Positions 6,564 through 12,787 of a stretch of 12,787 nucleotides of DNA are shown here, piece after piece (positions within the stretch are counted from its first letter, which is position 1; each line of letters opens with the position of its first letter). Origin of the DNA: Oscillospiraceae bacterium. Lineage in GTDB: Bacteria > Bacillota > Clostridia > Oscillospirales > CAG-272. The DNA lies in assembly GCA_015063655.1 (NCBI GenBank), contig SVTU01000010.1:7581-20367 (forward strand), written 5' to 3'. Below the pieces are notes generated by a model. It was not told the origin of the DNA and made no database searches. It was given only the letters and a program-made list of their open reading frames with translations. Made by a program: the position numbers and the translations under genes.

Positions 6564-7859
6564 ATGGAAGAACATATTAACCGTGCCATATTGGTGGGCA
6601 TTGCCACCAAGGAGACCGCCGCAGAGGAGGTCGAGCGCTCGCTGGACGAGCTGTCCCGCCTGCTTGATACCGCAGGGGGCGAGACCGTGGCACGCCTGAT
6701 ACAGAATAAAGCCACCCCCGACCCTCGCACGCTCCTTGGGAGCGGCAAGGTGTGTGAGCTTGCCTATCTATGCGAGCGAAACGAGATCGACCTCGTGGTA
6801 TTTGACGACGATCTGTCCCCCTCGCAGATCCGAAACCTTGAGGATATCCTCGGCGAGCGTGTCCGTGTGATCGACCGCTCCATGCTGATCTTAGATATTT
6901 TTGCCCTGCACGCCGTCACGGGCGAGGGCAAGCTGCAGGTCGAGCTGGCTCAGCTCAAATACACCGCTCCCCGCCTTGTCGGCCGAGGAGGGGAGCTGTC
7001 CCGTCTTGGCGGCGGTATCGGCACACGGGGCCCAGGCGAATCCAAGCTGGAGACAGACCGCCGCCACATGAAGCGCCGCATGGCGGCGCTGGAGGCACAG
7101 ATCGAGGAGATGAACCGCACACGTGCCACCATGCGTGCCTCCCGTGACCGAAGCGGCATGGTCAAGATCGCCATCGTGGGCTACACCAATGCAGGCAAAT
7201 CCACCCTGCTCAACCGCCTGACCGATGCGGGGATCTTGGCCGAGGACAAGCTGTTTGCCACCCTTGACCCCACCACCAGAAAATTCACCCTGCCCAACGG
7301 CGAGGAGGTCCTTCTCACCGATACCGTTGGCTTTATCCATAAGCTCCCCCATCATCTTGTCAGTGCCTTCCGCTCCACGCTGGAGGAGGCGTGCTATGCC
7401 GACATTCTGGTCGTTTTATGCGACGTCTCCGACCCCGAGTTCCGCTCTCAGCTCGCCGTTACCGAGCAACTGCTCTCAGAGCTTGGCGCCTCGGGCAAGC
7501 CCACCGTATACGCCTTTAACAAATGCGATAAGGGGGCGGCAGAGCTTGCCAGCATAGGCAGGCAGGCCGAAAATGACCGTGTGGTCTATCTGTCCGCCAA
7601 AACGGGGCAGGGCTGTGAGCTGCTCGTCCGTGCCTTGGAGGAGCTGGCGGGAGCGGGACGGCGCACCGTCACCTACCGCATCCCCAATAAGGACGCAGGC
7701 GCACTCAACACGCTGTACCGCAATGCTACCGTACAGGGCGTAACGTACGGAGCGGAATACATCGAGGTCACCGTGCTGGCCGATGCCAAGATACGGGGCA
7801 TGATGCGTGCCTACGCCGCCGAGGCGGACAGCACCGAGCCGCCAAATATGGAAGAATAA
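6564..7859 (+). CDS. hflX: Ribosome-associated GTPase HflX
   Basis: HflX binds the 50S subunit, splits stalled or hibernating ribosomes and hydrolyses GTP. The 431-residue protein has the N-terminal HflX domain (about 1-150) and then the conserved glycine-rich GTRGPGESKLETDRR stretch at about 153-168. A helical, probably coiled-coil segment runs to about 198, followed by the G domain. G1 GYTNAGKST is at 206-214, G3 DTVGFI starts at Asp253, G4 NKCD at Asn319 and G5 SAKTG at Ser344. A C-terminal domain of about 60 residues ends the protein. AAAGGAG lies 7 nt before the ATG. No separate promoter is visible between the rpmE terminator and the start, so expression probably comes from read-through. 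The stop codon merges with the ribosome-binding site of the next gene, so the two are coupled. Confidence 0.95.
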   Translation: MEEHINRAILVGIATKETAAEEVERSLDELSRLLDTAGGETVARLIQNKATPDPRTLLGSGKVCELAYLCERNEIDLVVFDDDLSPSQIRNLEDILGERVRVIDRSMLILDIFALHAVTGEGKLQVELAQLKYTAPRLVGRGGELSRLGGGIGTRGPGESKLETDRRHMKRRMAALEAQIEEMNRTRATMRASRDRSGMVKIAIVGYTNAGKSTLLNRLTDAGILAEDKLFATLDPTTRKFTLPNGEEVLLTDTVGFIHKLPHHLVSAFRSTLEEACYADILVVLCDVSDPEFRSQLAVTEQLLSELGASGKPTVYAFNKCDKGAAELASIGRQAENDRVVYLSAKTGQGCELLVRALEELAGAGRRTVTYRIPNKDAGALNTLYRNATVQGVTYGAEYIEVTVLADAKIRGMMRAYAAEADSTEPPNMEE

Positions 7860-7872
7860 AGGAGAGACAGGC

Positions 7873-8496
7873 GTGAAAGAGCTTTACACCACGGTCGAGC
7901 GCGAGGCAAAAGACCAGTTTGAAGAAAAGCGCTCTCTGTTTATCGGCTACGCCAAGCCCGTTAAGACCGAGGAGGAGGCGCAGGCCTTTATCAAGCAAAA
8001 GAAAAAGGAGCATGCCGATGCCACGCACAACGTGTTTGCCTATCTGCTGTCGGGCGGGATCATTGCCCGCTATTCGGATGACGGCGAGCCGCAGGGCACG
8101 GCGGGCATGCCCGTGCTGGACACCCTGCGCAAGAGCGGTGTAGACGATGTGTGCGTGGTCGTCACCCGTTATTTCGGCGGTACGCTCTTGGGGGCGGGCG
8201 GTCTTGTGCGTGCCTACGGACACGCCGCACGGCTTGCGCTGGATGCGGCACACATCGTCACCTACGAGTGCTATGATGAGCTGTCGCTTCGGTGCAGCTA
8301 TGCCGAATACCAAAAGCTGATGCCCCTGCTGTCTGCCGCCCATGCGCTGATCGACGACACCGTTTTCGAGGCGGACGTCACGGTGCGCATCGCCCTGAAG
8401 AGCCGAGACGCCAAGGCTCTGACCGATACGGTCGCAGAGACCTTTGGCGGACGCCTTACGTGCCAAAAAGAGGGCCAGAGATATGATTATCGCTAA
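7873..8496 (+). CDS. yigZ: YigZ/IMPACT family protein (UPF0029 plus DUF1949)
   Basis: This 207-residue protein belongs to the YigZ/YvyE family, related to eukaryotic IMPACT, a regulator of translation through GCN2. The bacterial role is not settled; nucleic acid binding and translation have been suggested. The family signature is complete: THNVFAY at 51-57, DDGEPQGTAG at 69-78, RYFGG at 99-103 and GGLVRAY at 109-115. The C-terminal part (about 138-200) fits the DUF1949 ferredoxin-like domain. The start is taken as GTG at 7873, 8 nt after GGAG. An in-frame ATG at 7807 would add 22 residues unlike the family, lie inside hflX and lack a good ribosome-binding site. It is 13 bp behind hflX and its end overlaps the next gene. 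Confidence 0.9.
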   Translation: MKELYTTVEREAKDQFEEKRSLFIGYAKPVKTEEEAQAFIKQKKKEHADATHNVFAYLLSGGIIARYSDDGEPQGTAGMPVLDTLRKSGVDDVCVVVTRYFGGTLLGAGGLVRAYGHAARLALDAAHIVTYECYDELSLRCSYAEYQKLMPLLSAAHALIDDTVFEADVTVRIALKSRDAKALTDTVAETFGGRLTCQKEGQRYDYR

Positions 8497-9973
8497 GCGC
8501 ACGGCCGCTCTTCTGCTTCTTCTCGGTACGCTTTTAGCCCTTGGCGCATGCCGAGGTGAGCCTGCCGACCACAGCGGTCTGTTTGACGACATGACAGATC
8601 CCGTGCTGCTGGATGCCGTTTACGTGGTACTGCCCTCGCCCTGCCCGCCCGCCGTCTACGAGGCGGCAAGGTCGCTGTGCGATGCGCTCTCCCTGCGCAC
8701 CGATGTGCCGTGCGAGCCTGTTTTTGATTTTACCGCTCTGCCTGCCGAGGACGAGCATACGCTCGCCGTATACGTTGGTCCTACAAAGGCAGTGCAAACG
8801 CAAGCGGTCCTCTCGGACCTGCGCTACCGTGATTATGCCGTCGTGTGCGAGCCTACGCACGCCGTGCTGGCGGCCCACACCGAGCAAGAAACGCTTCTTG
8901 CCATATCCCTGTTTGAAAAGGATTTTTTACCCCTGCTTACGTCGGTGTCACCCGACTGGCAGGAGGAGCGAACGGTGCGTGCCGCATATCCCGCTCGGCA
9001 GATCACGCTGTGCGGTATCCCGCTGTCCCATTACGCTATATCCTACGAGACCGAGCAACAGAAGCAGGCGGCCGCTGACCTGCGTCTCTCTCTTGCCGAG
9101 CAAACGGGCTTTGTTCTGCCCCTGCATGCACAGAGCGAGCTAAAGCAGGGTCAGTATCACATCGCCCTTTGCGCCGAGGGTGCGGAGCGCGGTGAAGCCG
9201 CAGTGGCGGACGAATCGCCCCGTGTCTCTCTGCGCAGTGCCGAGGCGTACGGGCTGTCTCTTGCCGCAGAGCGTCTGCTCGCTCTTTTGTCTCCCACGGT
9301 GGGCAAGGATACGGTAGCCGCAGTCCTGCCCGAGCCGCTATCCGTCAGCTACAGCACCGAGGAGCTGACGCTCTCGGGCCGTTTCTTTGCCGCCACCCCC
9401 ACACTGACCGAGCTACATGACGTCATCATCTCGCTTCAAGAGGACAACGCCGCTCTCATTCACCTTGGGGGCTTAACGCCTGACGTACTGTCTCTCCTTT
9501 CGGAGCAGTTTTCGGCAAGCTATGGAACGCTTGCGCTGTCAAACGGCTCTCGCCTGCTGTTCCGTAAGGATATCTTTGCCTCGGCCGTCCTCGCCGACCC
9601 GTCGCAGGAGGGCGTGCTGACCTCGGCGTATCTGTCCGACGGACAGGGCAACCGCCTTTTGTTTGCCGAGCTTGCGGGCGCGCCCACCAAGGACACGTTG
9701 TCACGCCTATCGGATCGGCACGGCACGCCCCTGCTTGTGTCGATGCATATCCCCTCACAGCTTGGCGAAGCGGTCCTGTCCGAGCTTTCCTCGCTTTCCC
9801 GTGCCTCACAGTGTGCTGACAGCATCACCGAGGGACACACCGAGAGCGTTGGCGACGTTCTCATCGGGGGCAGGGAACTGTCCGCTCTCGGTTACCGAGC
9901 AAGAGGCTGCACCGAGGGCAGCTTGCAATATACGTACAGCACCGCCCTGCGCCTGCACCGTGTTTTCGCATAA
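8483..9973 (+). CDS. Predicted lipoprotein, modular, function unknown
   Basis: I do not recognise this 496-residue protein by name. It starts with a lipoprotein signal: two basic residues, a leucine-rich core and LALGAC with Cys23 as the probable lipid-bearing residue, so it should sit outside the cell on the membrane. Two similar modules follow, at about 35-150 and 165-300. Each has an AA.DL..L..TG-like helix and an alpha/beta layout resembling the N-terminal accessory domains of some glycoside hydrolases. Residues about 305-496 resemble an EEP (endonuclease/exonuclease/phosphatase) fold, for example in LIHLGGLTPDVLSLL, SRLLFRKD and GDVLIGG, but expected catalytic residues are missing. The start at 8483 gives a clean signal peptide; an earlier ATG at 8444 would put charged residues ahead of it. 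It overlaps yigZ by 14 bp and is the last gene before the rbfA promoter. Surface location is likely; the domain calls are tentative. Confidence 0.7.
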   Translation: MIIAKRTAALLLLLGTLLALGACRGEPADHSGLFDDMTDPVLLDAVYVVLPSPCPPAVYEAARSLCDALSLRTDVPCEPVFDFTALPAEDEHTLAVYVGPTKAVQTQAVLSDLRYRDYAVVCEPTHAVLAAHTEQETLLAISLFEKDFLPLLTSVSPDWQEERTVRAAYPARQITLCGIPLSHYAISYETEQQKQAAADLRLSLAEQTGFVLPLHAQSELKQGQYHIALCAEGAERGEAAVADESPRVSLRSAEAYGLSLAAERLLALLSPTVGKDTVAAVLPEPLSVSYSTEELTLSGRFFAATPTLTELHDVIISLQEDNAALIHLGGLTPDVLSLLSEQFSASYGTLALSNGSRLLFRKDIFASAVLADPSQEGVLTSAYLSDGQGNRLLFAELAGAPTKDTLSRLSDRHGTPLLVSMHIPSQLGEAVLSELSSLSRASQCADSITEGHTESVGDVLIGGRELSALGYRARGCTEGSLQYTYSTALRLHRVFA

Positions 9974-9978
9974 TCCTC

Positions 9979-10007
9979 TTGCCAAGCGGCACAAACTGTG
10001 TTACAAT
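9979..10007 (+). promoter_or_regulatory. Promoter of the rbfA operon
   Basis: TTGCCA (9979-9984, five of six matches), a 17-bp spacer and TACAAT (10002-10007) form a strong sigma-A promoter. TGT stands just before the -10, so it is also of the extended type. It begins 6 bp after the lipoprotein stop codon. Transcription should start near 10014, after the upstream in-frame TTG at 9979, which therefore cannot be the rbfA start. Confidence 0.85.
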
Positions 10008-10038
10008 ATACGTAACGAAACGAAAGGTTAGGTATCAC

Positions 10039-10419
10039 ATGGCACAATACAGAAAGGGTCGTATCAACGACGAAATGCAAAAGGAAATTGCCGATATTCT
10101 GCGAGAGGTCAAGGACCCTCGCATCAGCGGTCAGTTCATCAGCGTCATGGCTGTGGACGCCACCGCCGATCTCAAATATGCCAAGGTCTACTATTCCGCC
10201 CTTTCGGGCGATCCCAAAACCATCGGGCAGGGACTGCGCTCCTGTGCGGGCTATATCCGCACCCAGCTTGCCAAGCGTCTCAATCTGCGCATGACGCCCG
10301 AGCTGACCTTTATTGAGGACCACTCCATCGCCCACGGTGCGCACATCTCCAAGCTTCTGTCGTCCATCGAGTACGCCGAGGAGAGCGAGGAAAGCCAAGA
10401 TGACCATGAGAACGCTTGA
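10039..10419 (+). CDS. rbfA: 30S ribosome-binding factor A
   Basis: RbfA is a single KH-like domain protein that binds immature 30S subunits near helix 1 of 16S rRNA and is needed for late assembly, most clearly in the cold. The 126-residue product has the expected features: the N-terminal RKGRINDEMQKEIADIL helix, KDPRIS near residue 27, VYYSALSGD in the centre, and LRMTPELTFIEDHSIAHGAHIS near the C-terminus (given here only as a family landmark). The acidic tail ESEESQDDHENA is variable in this family. The ATG at 10039 follows AAAGG and TAGG; it gives the normal family length. The gene overlaps nrnA by 20 bp. The usual upstream partners nusA and infB are replaced by an unrelated lipoprotein operon. 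Confidence 0.95.
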   Translation: MAQYRKGRINDEMQKEIADILREVKDPRISGQFISVMAVDATADLKYAKVYYSALSGDPKTIGQGLRSCAGYIRTQLAKRLNLRMTPELTFIEDHSIAHGAHISKLLSSIEYAEESEESQDDHENA

Positions 10420-11398
10420 TCTGTCGGGGCTTTGCGATATCCTCACAGAGCCTCGCCCCACACTCATCGTCTTTCACGCCCGGCCCGATGCCGATGCCGT
10501 TGGCTCGGCGTTTGCCCTGCGTGCGTTGCTGCGTGCCGCCGCCATCGAGGCAGATTGCGCCTGCGCCGACGAGGTTCCCGAGCGCCTGCGCTTCCTGATG
10601 GGAAACGTCCAAAGCACCGTTTGTCTGCCCCCCGAGGCCATTGCCTCCTATGAGCGTGCCGTCAGCGTGGATGCCGCCTCGCCGAGCCAGCTCGGCTCAC
10701 TGTATGAGGCCGTCAAAGACCGTCTTGTCGCCATGATCGACCATCACGAGTCAGGCGTGCGCTATGCCGACGCCTTTGTCGATCCTCACGCCGCCGCCAC
10801 GGGCGAGCTGATCTTCGATATCTCCGAGGAGCTGCTGCGCCGAGGCGTGCTGTCGCACGTCGGGGGCGAGGTATACACCGCACTGTATGCGGCCATCAGC
10901 TCGGACACGGGTGCGTTCCGTTACGCCAACGTCACCCCGAAAACGCTTCGCACCGTCGCTCGCCTCTTAGAGCAGGGCGTCGACGGAGCGGACATCAACC
11001 ACCGTCTGTATGAATCCAAAAGCATCGAGCAGCTCACCGCCGAGCGAGAGGCGGCCGCAACGCTTGTGCTGGCAGAGGGCGGACGTGTGGCAAGCGTTGC
11101 CTTCTCCTATGAACGAAAAACCGCTCTCGGTCTGCTCGACGAGCATCTGGAAACCGTGATCGACATTCCCCGCACCCTGCACGGGGTGCAGATCGCCTTT
11201 GCGGTCAGACAGCCCACGGCCGAGCCACACTTCCGTGTCTCTATGAGAGCCAACGTCGACCTTGACGTGGCCGCCATCTGCGCTTCGCTTGGCGGCGGCG
11301 GGCATCGCCGTGCCGCGGGCTGTGGCATTGAGGCACACGATATTGAGGACGCTCGGCGCATCGTCACCGAGGCGATCCGCAAGCAGTATTTTCGGTAA
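10400..11398 (+). CDS. nrnA: DHH/DHHA1 phosphoesterase, NrnA-like nanoRNase
   Basis: NrnA-type enzymes degrade RNA fragments of two to five nucleotides and can dephosphorylate 3'-phosphoadenosine-5'-phosphate; some relatives cleave cyclic dinucleotides or their products. The 332-residue protein has all DHH motifs: HARPDADAVGS with His26, Asp30 and Asp32; VDAAS with Asp91; IDHH with Asp114, His115 and His116; and SSDTGAFRY with Asp169. These bind two manganese ions. The DHHA1 domain ends with GGGGHRRAAG at 298-307, which holds the substrate. The start at 10400 follows GAGGAAAG inside the end of rbfA; a second ATG two codons later is also possible. The rbfA-nrnA order is usual in Firmicutes, but truB does not follow. 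The length and lack of CBS, PAS or membrane domains argue against GdpP. Confidence 0.9.
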   Translation: MTMRTLDLSGLCDILTEPRPTLIVFHARPDADAVGSAFALRALLRAAAIEADCACADEVPERLRFLMGNVQSTVCLPPEAIASYERAVSVDAASPSQLGSLYEAVKDRLVAMIDHHESGVRYADAFVDPHAAATGELIFDISEELLRRGVLSHVGGEVYTALYAAISSDTGAFRYANVTPKTLRTVARLLEQGVDGADINHRLYESKSIEQLTAEREAAATLVLAEGGRVASVAFSYERKTALGLLDEHLETVIDIPRTLHGVQIAFAVRQPTAEPHFRVSMRANVDLDVAAICASLGGGGHRRAAGCGIEAHDIEDARRIVTEAIRKQYFR

Positions 11399-11422
11399 TC
11401 CATCAGAACGGAGGGAACGGCC

Positions 11423-12787
11423 ATGAAGCAAGCAGCATGCATCGCAAGGATCAAACAGCGTTTGATCCTGCACCGTCAGGCACTGCTGTGGCTTCTGGCC
11501 GTTCTTTTTTGCTTGCTTCTGTGCTGTCTGCCCCTGCGCTCCGCACGCCTCATCGTGCCGTATCCCCTTGCCTCTGTCGCGGCGGCCGACCCCTATGCTC
11601 AGCAGGCAGACGCCTTTCTCAAGGGACAGATCGCCCTTGACGTCACGCCCTCTGCGGAGCTTCTCGCCTTAGATAATCCCTACGAGCCGTCAGAGCGGCA
11701 GGGCGTGTCCTTTCTTTGGGACAGAGCCTTGTACGAGGGGCGGTACTATTCCTATTTTGGAACAGCCCCCGTGCTGACGGTCTATCTGCCAATCTGCCTT
11801 TTGTTTGGCGTCATGCCCACCGCCACGCTCGCCTCCCTGCTTTTGGGCATGCTTGCCACCGTGCTTTTATGGCTGGCTCTGCGTGAGCTTTTGTGCCGAG
11901 CGGGACAAGCCTCGGGAAGCGTGCTGTCGGTGGCGTGCGGCATCGCTCTGTTCTTTGCCGCCGTCTATCCTGCGCTGTGCTTTGCCGATTTTTATTACGT
12001 AGCCGTGCTGAGTGCCACGGCCTACGGCTCGGGCTTTGTGTTCCTTATGCTTCGTGGCCTGCGGGCATCGGGGCAGGGAAGCCGCACCGTTCTGCTTTCT
12101 CTGTCCGCACTGTGCGGCGTGCTGTGCGTATGGTCACGCCCCACGGCCGCCCTGATGTGCCTTACGGCCGCCCCCTTCCTTGTCTGCTTTGCTTGGCACG
12201 CCTGTCGGGAGCGGGCGTATGCCCGCCTGCTGTCTCTGTGTCCCCTTGTGCTGATCCTCTGTGCGGGAGCGGGGCTTACTCTTTTGTATAACGCCGTGCG
12301 CTTCGGCTCGCCCTTGTCCTTTGGGGCAGAATATCAGCTTACGGTATCGGATATTGCCCGAAACCGCCTGGATATTCGCTACCTGCCCGATGCCCTGCGC
12401 GCCTATTTCGTGCAAGCCCCCGTAAGGGTAGAGGGAAGCCTGTGGCCCGACCGTCAATTTATCTCCTATTCCACGGCACACCGCTACGTGTACGCCGAGG
12501 CTACCGTTGGTGCGTTCTGCTTTGGTTTGCCCCTCGCTCTGCCCGCCGCGGCACACCCCGCCGTGCGGCGTGACCGCCCCCTGCTGTGGGCCGTACTGCT
12601 CGGTGTGGTCCTCTCGGTGGCCGTTGCCTTTGCCGACTTTTGCTTGGCGGGCGTCAACCTGCGGTATCTGAATGACATATTGCCCACACTGTGCCTGCTC
12701 GGCACGGCGGTTGCCGTGCCCGCCGTAACGGGCGCACGCACACGCCGCACACGCCTGTTGCTCAGCGTGCCGCTGTATCTGCTTTGC
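11423..12787 (+). CDS. Multi-pass membrane protein, GT-C glycosyltransferase-like (partial)
   Basis: The frame is open from ATG 11423 to the window edge, giving the first 455 residues of a longer protein. The ATG has a good GGAGGG ribosome-binding site. A cytoplasmic, basic N-terminus (to about 19) leads to membrane segment 1 (about 20-38). An external loop of about 75 residues follows, with DPYAQQADAFLKGQ and GRYYSYFG (106-113). Many hydrophobic segments come next. YNAVRFGSPLSFGAEYQL, beginning at Tyr289, and the later LRYLNDILPTL are patterns I associate with GT39/ArnT-like GT-C enzymes, which use polyprenyl-phosphate sugars at the outer face of the membrane. Acceptor and sugar cannot be told. 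It lies 24 bp after nrnA and is probably co-transcribed. The classic acidic pair of GT-C enzymes in loop 1 is not obvious, so the enzyme call is tentative. Confidence 0.65.
   Translation, partial: MKQAACIARIKQRLILHRQALLWLLAVLFCLLLCCLPLRSARLIVPYPLASVAAADPYAQQADAFLKGQIALDVTPSAELLALDNPYEPSERQGVSFLWDRALYEGRYYSYFGTAPVLTVYLPICLLFGVMPTATLASLLLGMLATVLLWLALRELLCRAGQASGSVLSVACGIALFFAAVYPALCFADFYYVAVLSATAYGSGFVFLMLRGLRASGQGSRTVLLSLSALCGVLCVWSRPTAALMCLTAAPFLVCFAWHACRERAYARLLSLCPLVLILCAGAGLTLLYNAVRFGSPLSFGAEYQLTVSDIARNRLDIRYLPDALRAYFVQAPVRVEGSLWPDRQFISYSTAHRYVYAEATVGAFCFGLPLALPAAAHPAVRRDRPLLWAVLLGVVLSVAVAFADFCLAGVNLRYLNDILPTLCLLGTAVAVPAVTGARTRRTRLLLSVPLYLLC

Noticed and set aside
7807..7872. Upstream ATG start for the yigZ gene
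   Set aside because: It would extend the protein by 22 residues not typical of the family and lie inside hflX; the GTG at 7873 has a properly spaced AAAGGAG.
10313..10399. Upstream start for the DHH phosphoesterase
   Set aside because: The 29 added residues are basic and proline/serine rich, overlap rbfA in another frame and come before the family's usual N-terminus; GAGGAAAG supports 10400.

Overview
This window looks like chromosome from a high-GC, endospore-forming member of the Clostridia (Firmicutes), probably anaerobic. The clearest evidence is a spoIIGA-sigE pair, which is specific to endospore formers. Near-consensus sigma-A promoters, strong AAAGGAG ribosome-binding sites and occasional TTG/GTG starts also fit a Firmicute, as does a FucO-like fermentative dehydrogenase. 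No genus can be named from the sequence. No tRNA, rRNA, CRISPR array, transposase or phage gene was seen.

Layout. (1) 26-1174, minus strand: a FucO-type iron-dependent alcohol dehydrogenase with its own consensus promoter. (2) 1411-4401, plus strand: a 996-residue MacB-like ABC transporter (ATPase fused to an FtsX-type permease with a very large external domain). It is divergent from fucO, has its own consensus promoter and a structured leader, and is closed by a perfect 16-bp hairpin. (3) 4598-6169: the spoIIG operon, spoIIGA (membrane aspartic protease) and sigE (pro-sigma-E), behind a -10 box and a near-perfect Spo0A box. (4) 6268-6477: rpmE (zinc-type L31) with its own promoter, leader hairpin and terminator. 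(5) 6564-9973: hflX, a YigZ/IMPACT-family gene and a lipoprotein gene, packed head to tail. The lipoprotein is unrecognised by name; its C-terminal third may be an endonuclease/exonuclease/phosphatase (EEP) fold without catalytic residues. (6) 10039-12787: rbfA, an nrnA-like DHH phosphoesterase and the first 455 codons of a multi-pass GT-C-like membrane protein that runs off the window, behind a consensus promoter.

How the parts relate. SpoIIGA removes the pro-sequence of SigE in the mother cell, so those two genes form one regulatory unit, and their promoter looks Spo0A-dependent. RpmE, HflX and RbfA all act on ribosomes, and NrnA degrades the short RNAs left by mRNA decay, so the right half is mostly translation and RNA housekeeping. 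The transporter, lipoprotein and GT-C protein are the accessory elements. Most of the window is ordinary core chromosome and I found no convincing new multi-gene system. The points most worth checking are the Spo0A-type promoter, the leader of the transporter, the terminator standing 24 bp before hflX, the possible pseudo-EEP lipoprotein, and the broken synteny around sigE and rbfA.

Several starts were chosen from ribosome-binding sites and protein families rather than as the longest open frame: yigZ at GTG 7873, the lipoprotein at 8483, rbfA at 10039 and nrnA at 10400.
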